DNA of 64,000 nt from positions 62,001 to 126,000 of the forward strand of contig CAZNJE010000001.1 of assembly GCA_964573295.1 (NCBI GenBank), read 5' to 3'. Positions 1-6,090 of this stretch are shown here, one piece after another. The position numbers and the translations under genes were made by a program. The notes beneath the pieces were generated by a model. It ran no database searches. It saw nothing but the letters and a program-made list of their open reading frames with translations, and had not been told where the DNA came from. This DNA is from CAYQJL01 sp964573295 (GTDB taxonomy: Bacteria > Eisenbacteria > RBG-16-71-46 > CAIMUX01 > WJJG01). Numbering within the stretch: the first letter of the stretch is position 1; each line of letters opens with the position of its first letter.

Positions 1-66
1 GTCACCGGCGATCGTGATGCGTGCTTCGGAGCTCGGAACCTGCTTCATGCAAACCACGATTCTCAC
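1..66 (-). CDS. etfB: Electron transfer flavoprotein beta subunit, N-terminal fragment
   Basis: Only the first 22 codons lie in the window; the gene continues past base 1. Reading leftward from a GTG at 66-64 gives a peptide starting VRIVVCMKQVP, which matches the conserved N-terminus of EtfB (M-K-I-V-V-C-x-K-Q-V-P). A strong Shine-Dalgarno (AAGGAGG, about 75-81) sits 8 bases upstream of the GTG, which fixes the start. EtfB with EtfA forms the FAD/AMP-binding heterodimer that passes electrons from acyl-CoA dehydrogenases and similar enzymes to the quinone pool. It follows the lipoprotein gene on the same strand after about 240 non-coding bases. The call rests on a short but very characteristic motif; the downstream sequence would settle it. 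Confidence 0.72.
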   Translation of the reverse strand, partial: MRIVVCMKQVPSSEARITIAGD

Positions 67-304
67 GAGTCTTGCCTCCTTCCAGCTCAGAATCGCCCCT
101 CGGCGGGCGTGATCGCCGGAATCGACCTCTAAAACAAACGAGCCTCCCCGGGGCCAAACGCCTCGAGCGGAGCGCTCGTCCTAACCAACCCCAGACAGTC
201 TCGCCGTGGGGAGCTTAGCCCCCCGGTCCATGCCCGACCCCACGAGCCTCGGACAGTACACCGGATAGTCCAAGAGGCGAAGCTAGCAAAGAGGGAGAAG
301 CGGG
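67..304. other. Intergenic leader between lipoprotein gene and etfB
   Basis: About 240 bases without a convincing gene. The short plus-strand frame here has no ribosome-binding site and no recognisable protein. Apart from the etfB ribosome-binding site I see no terminator or repeat array. An etfB promoter probably lies here, but no clear -35/-10 pair stands out. Confidence 0.4.
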
Positions 305-1375
305 TCAATCGGCTTCCTCGACCAGCTGATCAAGAAGCCAGGGCAACTCCTCGGCTTCCAGGCGTCTCCAGGTGTCGGGCGCGGCGCGATACTCGATCCC
401 GCGACGTTCTCCGCCCGAGACCCGGCTGAGGATCGCCCCGCCGGCGACCTCCAGAGCGGGGATGTTCAGGTCGATGCGCCCGATCGCCCCGCCACCCGAG
501 GTCCAGTCGGCCCGGGGTGGACCGTAAGTGACGATGAGTTGCGTCTTTCCCTCGCGGTCACGCAGAGTCCAACGTTCCGTCCCGGCCGATTCCGCATCGA
601 TCCAGATCTCCGCCCCGGGGAAGAGCCGCGCCAGCGACGGGACAGTCCCCGTGAAGATGAAACGGTCGCCGCGCGCGATCGCCTGCGGGCGGACCAAGTC
701 CTCGAGAAGCGATTGCGGCGCAAGGAGGTACCAAGCCAGACGTTCCAGGAACGGCCCCAGATCAGCGGCCTGCGCGAACGCCTCTTCCCCAACCGGAGCA
801 ACCGTCCCCTCCGGGGGGCGCGCGTCATCGGGCGGAGGCCGGGTCCAACCTTCGAGGTAGACCTGCTGACGCGGAAAGCGAAGCTGCCAGGCCACTTCCG
901 AGGCCCAGAGGCTTGCGACCGGGGTCAGCATGCCCGGCCTGAGAAGAGCACTCATGGGGGCGCTGTCCTGGGCTCGAAGACGCAGGGTGAGTCCCGGCAA
1001 CCGGCGCTCACCAACGTAGAAACGGGTCGTGGCCGACGCGCTGAGAGACGTAGGGCGAGGAGCCTCGGGCAAGGAACGCGTGAGAAGAGCGCTGCGGAGC
1101 GAATCGGGCTGCTCGATGCGGATCGAGCGGTCCATGACGCCGGCGGCCGGCGCGGCCTCATCGCGACTAGCCCGTGTGCAGGAACCGGCAATGAGGACGA
1201 GGCAGGCAAGCAGAAAGACGAACCCGATCGAGGGGGCTTGGGGCACGGGCCCGTTCGAGCAGGCCCGCGAGATGAGTCCGATCGAGGGAACGCGCGACAC
1301 GAGCCCCTTCGAGCGAGACCGCGGCACGAGCGCGCACCAAGCTTGCTGCACCTGTGAGCGAAGCATCCAGCGCAT
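305..1375 (-). CDS. Lipoprotein with a repeat-built N-terminal extension
   Basis: A 356-residue predicted outer-membrane or periplasmic lipoprotein. The hydrophobic stretch FVFLLACLVLIAGSC ends in a lipobox-like LIAGSC whose Cys would be lipidated. The mature part is beta-rich with alternating polar and hydrophobic residues, and has a loose resemblance to LolA-like/DUF4292 lipoproteins found near Bacteroidota-type envelope genes; I am not certain of the family. The first ~50 residues before the hydrophobic core are atypically long for a signal peptide and are encoded by a 27-bp tandem repeat (1224-1331), giving a 9-residue period. Either the repeat is translated as an n-region or the true start is a later GTG. 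It follows the CoA-binding gene by 22 bases, so co-transcription is likely. Confidence 0.6.
   Translation of the reverse strand: MRWMLRSQVQQAWCALVPRSRSKGLVSRVPSIGLISRACSNGPVPQAPSIGFVFLLACLVLIAGSCTRASRDEAAPAAGVMDRSIRIEQPDSLRSALLTRSLPEAPRPTSLSASATTRFYVGERRLPGLTLRLRAQDSAPMSALLRPGMLTPVASLWASEVAWQLRFPRQQVYLEGWTRPPPDDARPPEGTVAPVGEEAFAQAADLGPFLERLAWYLLAPQSLLEDLVRPQAIARGDRFIFTGTVPSLARLFPGAEIWIDAESAGTERWTLRDREGKTQLIVTYGPPRADWTSGGGAIGRIDLNIPALEVAGGAILSRVSGGERRGIEYRAAPDTWRRLEAEELPWLLDQLVEEAD
1224..1331. repeat. 27-bp tandem repeat, 4 copies, inside lipoprotein signal region
   Basis: Four contiguous imperfect 27-bp units start at 1224, 1251, 1278 and 1305. Each begins with a variant of CCCGATCGAG. The unit is divisible by three, so it adds a 9-residue period to the N-terminus of the lipoprotein without breaking its frame. 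Confidence 0.85.
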
Positions 1376-1397
1376 CGATCCAGACCGCGCCGCGGCG

Positions 1398-1778
1398 CTA
1401 GGCCTCCTCCATCTCGCTCGGATCCAACCCCATCGCCACGATCGAGCAAGCCTGGATCGGCGATAGGCCCAACCGTTCGGCCTCGGCTACCAGCTCCTCA
1501 CTTTCGCTGCCCGGATTGAGGAAGAACTCCTTCGGCTTCTTCGCGGCAATGGCCGGCAGGACTGAGAGCCCGACCTTCGGCGGGAGGTACATGGAGACCC
1601 GGTCGAGATCCCCGGGAACATCCTCGAGCCGGGCGTAGGCCCGCAGGCCTTCGACCTCCTGGGCGTGAGGGTTGACTGGATAGACGGTGAATCCGGCCTG
1701 CAGGTGCGCACGGACCGACTTGTTTCCATACTTGCTACGATCGGTGCTAGCACCGATGATGGCGACTGTAGGCGGCAT
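1398..1778 (-). CDS. CoA-binding domain protein (YccU-like)
   Basis: A 126-residue single-domain protein of the CoA_binding_2 family with a Rossmann fold. The N-terminal VAIIGASTDRSKYGNKSV carries the nucleotide-binding loop, and the family pattern of a YPVNP strand, a YLPP segment and a late LNPGSES segment is present. Length matches stand-alone members such as E. coli YccU. The exact substrate is unknown for the family; binding of CoA or an acyl-CoA is inferred from the fold. The start ATG is preceded by AAGGAG about 9 bases away. It heads a minus-strand operon with the lipoprotein and etfB and faces the exonuclease gene across a 14-bp repeat array. Confidence 0.88.
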   Translation of the reverse strand: MPPTVAIIGASTDRSKYGNKSVRAHLQAGFTVYPVNPHAQEVEGLRAYARLEDVPGDLDRVSMYLPPKVGLSVLPAIAAKKPKEFFLNPGSESEELVAEAERLGLSPIQACSIVAMGLDPSEMEEA

Positions 1779-1824
1779 CGTCTTTATCTCCTTCGATAGA
1801 AATCGGGCGTTCCCTGGAGAACGG

Positions 1825-1950
1825 GCACCTCGTGGACCTACCTTCGTGGTCGTATCCTCGCGGCGATACCCTCCCGGCGATGTCCTCGCAGAGGTACCCT
1901 CGCGGCGAAATCCTCGCAGCGGTGCCCTCGGGGCGATACCTTCGCGGTCG
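1825..1950. repeat. 14-bp tandem repeat, about 9 copies, in a divergent intergenic region
   Basis: Nine contiguous imperfect 14-bp units, for example TACCTTCGTGGTCG at 1839, TATCCTCGCGGCGA at 1853 and TACCCTCGCGGCGA at 1895. The period is exact although the units differ at 3-6 positions. It lies between the divergently transcribed CoA-binding and exonuclease genes, so it is within the promoter/leader space of both. The unit is not divisible by three, consistent with no coding role. The remainder of 1779-2136 holds the exonuclease ribosome-binding site and nothing else I can identify. Confidence 0.9.
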
Positions 1951-2136
1951 CACCCACCCTCGCGGCTGGGTCCAGAAGGGTGTACCCTGTGAGAGCCCCG
2001 GTGAACGAGCGCTGTTCCGCGGCCACACTAGCCCATGGCCGCCCCTGGCGCAAAACCCATCTCTGGGCAGGCGGTCTCGTCTTGTGTTTCACTGATACCG
2101 GGCTTCGGGGTTCCCCGGTGACGGAAGGGAGTCAGC

Positions 2137-2979
2137 GTGACGACGACAGAGATCTCCATCGACACCGCCGCCTTCGCGGTGGTGGATGTCGAGACCACCG
2201 GTCTCGGACCGACCGACCGGGTCATCGAGGTGGCCTGCGTTCGACTGGAGGGCTGGGTCGAGACCGCTCGCTTCCAGAGCTTGCTGAATCCCGGAATGCC
2301 GATTCCCACGCCCGCGCGGGAGGTCAGCGGCATCGACGATCAGATGGTCTCCACGGCCCCGATCTTCCCGGAGATCGCGCCGCAGCTCGAAAAGATCATT
2401 GCGGGAGCCGTCTTCGTGGCACACAACGCACCCTTCGACCTGCGCTTCCTCAGCCGCGAACGCAAGCGATGGGATCTCCCGCCCTGGAACGGGCCGGTGC
2501 TCGATACCCTGCGGCTCGCACGCAATCTCTTGGAGCTGTCCTCCTACAGCTTGCGCGATCTGCGGACGCAACTGCCGCTGGATCACACACCCAGCCATCG
2601 CGCGCTCGACGATGTGCTCACCACTGCTTCGCTCCTTCGATTTCTCACGCGGACGCTGGCGCCCGAGCCGCGGCGGCTCGACGTCTTGCTGCAAGCCCAG
2701 GAGCCCCGCCCCCTGACGTGGGAGGAAGCCCTGGCGCTCGGTCAATGGGATGACGTCGTGCGTCCCCTGTCGCAAGCGGCGGCGCACCAACGCATCGTCG
2801 AGCTCGATTACGAGAGCCAGCGCGGTGTGAGCGTGCACTGGATGCGACCGATTGGCATGGAACATAACGGTCCGCTTCATTACCTGCGGGCCCTACACCC
2901 GGAACACGGCCACGAGCGCGTCTTCCGGATGGACCGCATCCTGAGCGTTCGTGTGGCCGGCCATCATGACGGAGATTGA
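2137..2979 (+). CDS. DEDDh 3'-5' exonuclease fused to a C-terminal WYL domain
   Basis: A 280-residue protein starting at GTG 2137 with a GGGAG ribosome-binding site. Residues ~10-175 are a DnaQ-like exonuclease: motif I VVDVETTGL (D and E metal ligands), motif II HNAPFDLRFL, and motif III HRALDDV (the catalytic His plus Asp of the DEDDh class). Residues ~210-275 match a WYL domain: an A-x-x-x-x-R-I-V-x-L-x-Y start, a PIG turn, and the F-R-M-D-R-I end typical of WYL. WYL domains bind nucleic acid or nucleotides and usually regulate; here one may gate or target the nuclease (inference). Six bases separate it from alr, so they are probably co-transcribed. The likely role is DNA or RNA end processing rather than polymerase proofreading, because no polymerase partner is nearby. 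Confidence 0.85.
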   Translation: MTTTEISIDTAAFAVVDVETTGLGPTDRVIEVACVRLEGWVETARFQSLLNPGMPIPTPAREVSGIDDQMVSTAPIFPEIAPQLEKIIAGAVFVAHNAPFDLRFLSRERKRWDLPPWNGPVLDTLRLARNLLELSSYSLRDLRTQLPLDHTPSHRALDDVLTTASLLRFLTRTLAPEPRRLDVLLQAQEPRPLTWEEALALGQWDDVVRPLSQAAAHQRIVELDYESQRGVSVHWMRPIGMEHNGPLHYLRALHPEHGHERVFRMDRILSVRVAGHHDGD

Positions 2980-2985
2980 CTGAAC

Positions 2986-4329
2986 ATGCATCGGGAATCC
3001 AACCCCTCCCCCGGATCTCTCAACACCCCCCGGGCCAGGAAGTCGATGCCCCCACAAGCGTCAACCCCACAATCGTCGAGCCCGCAAGCCTCGTCCCCAC
3101 AATCGTCGAGCCCGCAAGCCTTGTCCCCTCAGTGGATCGAGATCGATGCTCGGGCCTACCGGCACAATCTGCGCGCGTTTCGTCGGCTGATCGGGCCGGG
3201 TGTCAAGCTGATGGCCGTGCTCAAAGCCAATGCCTATGGACACGGAGACCGGTTGCTCACACCCGTTGCCGTCGAGGAAGGTGTCGACTACTTGGGAGTC
3301 CACTCATTGACCGAGTACCGGCGCATCGAGGATCTGACCGGGAAAACGCCCATCTGCCTCCTCGGACCAACCCTGCCGGAGGAAGCCGACGCGGTCGTCG
3401 CCGCAGGCGTCGAGCCCACACTCTCCGAACTCCCTGTGGCCCGCCGACTGGCGCGCGCGGCGGTCGAGGCCGGTGTCGTGACACCGGTCCACCTCAAGAT
3501 CGAGACCGGCACCCACCGTCAGGGCATCCTACCCGAGGAAATCCCCGGCTGGTGCGCTCTGCTGGATGAATCACCGGGCCTGCGCTTGCAGGGCTTGCAC
3601 ACCCACTTCGCCAACATCGAGGACACGACCGATCATACCTATGCCCGGCGACAGCTGGCATGCCTGCGCTCGGCCACCGAGGCCTTCTCCGCCCGCGGTC
3701 AGGCGCCACAGCTGGTGCACACCGCCTGCAGCGCTGCGGCCATTACGATGCAGCAAACCCACGGCGATATGGTCCGCCTGGGCATCTCCAGCTACGGCTT
3801 GTGGCCTTCGCGGGAGACCTTTCTCTCGACACTTCTGGGCGAAGGCCGCGGACCCGAGCTGTTCCCGGTGCTGACCTGGAAGACACGGATCGCACAGATC
3901 AAGGAGGTGGCCGCCGGTGAGTACGTGGGCTACGGTTGCAGCTTCCGCACAACCCATCCCATGCGCCTGGCGGTCCTGCCCATGGGCTACTACGACGGCT
4001 ACGATCGAGGCCTCTCGGGCCACGGCTACGTGCTCGTAGCGGGACGGCGGGCACCGCTGGTGGGACGCGTGTGCATGAACATGTGCATGATCGACATCAC
4101 CGACTTGCCCGATGCGGAGCTAGGCGACCCGGTGACGCTGCTGGGACAGGAAGGCGGCGAGACCATCACGGCCGACACACTGGCGGGCCTGTGCGGAACG
4201 ATCAACTACGAGATCGTGGCACGGTTGGGTGCTCACATTCCTCGGATCCTGACGCGATCGGCATCTGCGCTTCCGGCAACAGAGCCGGCGTCAGCCCCAG
4301 CACCCGAACGAACGCCACCACCCGAATAA
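2986..4329 (+). CDS. alr: Alanine racemase
   Basis: PLP-dependent racemase that makes D-alanine for peptidoglycan. The PLP lysine is in VLKANAYGHG (Lys near residue 80), followed by the TIM-barrel and a C-terminal beta domain containing the catalytic tyrosine segment YVGYGCSFRT (near residue 316). The GRVCMN and INYEIV segments are typical of Alr. The ATG at 2986 has GGAG 11 bases upstream; an ATG at 3046 has AGGA 5 bases upstream and is an equally good start. The first ~50 residues are Pro/Gln/Ser-rich and encoded by a 15-bp repeat. The last ~15 residues run into an 18-bp repeat that provides the stop codon. Neither tail is part of the normal Alr fold, so the enzyme core itself looks intact. 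Confidence 0.95.
   Translation: MHRESNPSPGSLNTPRARKSMPPQASTPQSSSPQASSPQSSSPQALSPQWIEIDARAYRHNLRAFRRLIGPGVKLMAVLKANAYGHGDRLLTPVAVEEGVDYLGVHSLTEYRRIEDLTGKTPICLLGPTLPEEADAVVAAGVEPTLSELPVARRLARAAVEAGVVTPVHLKIETGTHRQGILPEEIPGWCALLDESPGLRLQGLHTHFANIEDTTDHTYARRQLACLRSATEAFSARGQAPQLVHTACSAAAITMQQTHGDMVRLGISSYGLWPSRETFLSTLLGEGRGPELFPVLTWKTRIAQIKEVAAGEYVGYGCSFRTTHPMRLAVLPMGYYDGYDRGLSGHGYVLVAGRRAPLVGRVCMNMCMIDITDLPDAELGDPVTLLGQEGGETITADTLAGLCGTINYEIVARLGAHIPRILTRSASALPATEPASAPAPERTPPPE
3052..3126. repeat. 15-bp tandem repeat, 5 copies, encoding the Alr N-terminal tail
   Basis: Five 15-bp units (3052, 3067, 3082, 3097, 3112) alternating between two subtypes, CCACAATCGTCGAGC and CCGCAAGCCTCGTCC, so a 30-bp higher-order unit is visible. 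Translated in frame they give the five-residue period P-Q-x-S-S. Confidence 0.88.
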
Positions 4330-4405
4330 GCCACACGACCCGAACGAGCCACACCGGCCAGTCGAGCCACACCGCCCGAATGAGCCGAACCGGCTGAATG
4401 AGCAG
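4298..4405. repeat. 18-bp tandem repeat, 6 copies, spanning the alr stop codon
   Basis: Six imperfect 18-bp units at 4298, 4316, 4334, 4352, 4370 and 4388, of the type CACGACCCGAACGAGCCA. The alr stop codon TAA (4327-4329) lies inside the second unit (CCGAATAAGCC), where the other units read GAACGAG or GAATGAG. The array continues about 75 bp beyond the gene. Confidence 0.85.
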
Positions 4406-4504
4406 CACCACGCACACGAAGCACACACGGCACACGAGCGGTTCCAAGCAGCCGACCGTGCCTGCCGGCTGAGGCTCGGGCCGGGGCGAAAGCGGCCGGG
4501 CGCC

Positions 4505-5749
4505 TCAATGCGATGTTCCTCGCCTCAGGGCCAAGGCCTCCCGTCCAGCCCTTTCGCAACGTTCTCCCAGCCTGGCCAGGCTGAATCGGTCGCGAACCCG
4601 ATCGAACCCTTCCTTTCCAGCTCGCGCGCGCACGTCGGCGTTGTCGATCAGCCTTGCCAGGATCCTCGCCAGTGCTGCGGGATCGCCCGGTACCGCAAGC
4701 TGGCGGGCATCTCCCACGATCTCGGGCAAGGCGCCCACCCGGGTTGCCACGACGGGCACACCCAGAGCCATGAACTCCAGAGCGCTACGCGACACGGCTT
4801 CCGAGCCCAGGCTGCAGACGATTCCCACATCAAGGGCCGCCGCATAGGCAAGCGCGTCGTCCACGAATCCGGTCACGACCATCCGGTCGCCGATACCGAG
4901 ATCGGCCGCCAAGGAGCGCAGGTGTTGAACCGATACCTGCTTCTCAGCCCCCACGACCCACAGCCGAAAACGCCGGCCCTCATGGGCCAGTTCCGCCGCC
5001 GCGCGCAAGAGCGAGGCATGGTCTTTGACCGGCGAGAGCCGGCCAACGATGCCGAGCCAGACCTCCTCGGTTGAGATCCCGTGGCGGGCGGCCAGCTTCC
5101 GGCGCGTCGTCGCTCGATCGTAGACCGGATTGGTGGCAATCGCCTCCACATCGATGCCCGGTGGGACATGCACCACGTGTTGCGGCGGTAGGCCCCATCC
5201 GTGGAGATGATCATCGAGCATGTAGGCTCCCGTGACCAGGACCCGTTCTGCACCGCGGCGGTGCAGCCAGCGCTGGGGCCGATTTCCTCGCGGCCGGCGC
5301 GCATCGGCTCGAATGCGTACGATGGCGGTGCCGAGCCCCGCCCGGGCCAGATGCGTCTCGAGATGTCCGGATCCAGTATGCACGTAGGCCACGTCGATCG
5401 CGTGAGTTACCAAGGTCGAGCGCAGACGGGCCACCACCGTCGGCCACGTCCAGGGCCGGATGTAGGGGATCGTGATCAGTGACGGCACCGCCCGTTGCGC
5501 CGCCTCGGTTCCGTTCGGGCACCGTTCAGCGGCCTTCGTTTCGAGGAGGCGCACTGCCCGGGCCGCCGCTTCGCGGGAGTGCGCCTGATGAGTCTGGACC
5601 TCGCGGGCAAGGGGACTCCCTGCCACGCCAGCAACCCACACCTGATGGCCTCTGCGGCGCAGCGCCTCGGCTTGGCTGAGGGCATTCCAGGCGATCGCGC
5701 TCCAGAAGCGGATCAGCGCTACATGAAGGATACGTAGATGGTTCGTCAC
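4505..5749 (-). CDS. GT4-family glycosyltransferase
   Basis: A 414-residue GT-B fold enzyme. The N-terminal half starts with an ILHVALIRFW strand and a helix carrying ALRRRGHQVWV, as in acceptor-binding domains. The C-terminal half has GIVGRLSPVKDH (the donor-domain G-R-L-x-x-x-K segment), VTGFVDDALAYAAALDVGI, and the nucleotide-sugar binding region SRSALEFMALGVPVVAT with its E-x7-E-like glutamate. It is cytoplasmic and transfers a sugar from a nucleotide-activated donor, probably for a surface glycan or lipid; the acceptor cannot be told. The start is a GTG at 5749. It stands alone, convergent with alr and divergent from the secreted protein gene at 6091. Confidence 0.85.
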   Translation of the reverse strand: MTNHLRILHVALIRFWSAIAWNALSQAEALRRRGHQVWVAGVAGSPLAREVQTHQAHSREAAARAVRLLETKAAERCPNGTEAAQRAVPSLITIPYIRPWTWPTVVARLRSTLVTHAIDVAYVHTGSGHLETHLARAGLGTAIVRIRADARRPRGNRPQRWLHRRGAERVLVTGAYMLDDHLHGWGLPPQHVVHVPPGIDVEAIATNPVYDRATTRRKLAARHGISTEEVWLGIVGRLSPVKDHASLLRAAAELAHEGRRFRLWVVGAEKQVSVQHLRSLAADLGIGDRMVVTGFVDDALAYAAALDVGIVCSLGSEAVSRSALEFMALGVPVVATRVGALPEIVGDARQLAVPGDPAALARILARLIDNADVRARAGKEGFDRVRDRFSLARLGERCERAGREALALRRGTSH

Positions 5750-5963
5750 GCACTCTATCTAGCACGGCCGGCCGGTGCGCCACAAGCAGCCGTGTCGTGT
5801 GGACGGGTGCGTCCGGCTTCCGACGGAAACCGCCTTGCGGCAAGGGGGTTAAATCCTTTGACAACCCCTGGGACGGTGGCGAAGATCACCGGCGTCCAGG
5901 GGCGCGGGATCGAGGGCCCAGGACGCAGCATTTCCACACACCACCGCGGCGCGGACGTGCGAT

Positions 5964-6017
5964 GGAGCAAGTCGCTCTCGGGGAGCAGGTCGTTCTTAGG
6001 GAGCAGGTCGCGCTAGC
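5964..6017. repeat. 18-bp tandem repeat, 3 copies, in a leader region
   Basis: Three 18-bp units starting at 5964, 5982 and 6000, each beginning GGAGCAGGTCG or a one-base variant. The array lies 74 bases before the start of the secreted protein gene. The surrounding stretch 5750-6090 contains a TTGACA at 5858-5863 but no good -10 partner at the usual spacing, so I do not call a promoter. Confidence 0.75.
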
Positions 6018-6090
6018 GAGGTACTCTGGAACAAGCGGCCGCCCCGGAGCGGCCCCAGGCATGGCGAACTCCCCGCGGCGAGGAGCCAGA

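Noticed and set aside
5858..5886. Promoter with TTGACA upstream of the secreted protein gene
   Set aside because: The -35 is perfect, but the hexamer at the right distance matches TATAAT at only about three positions.
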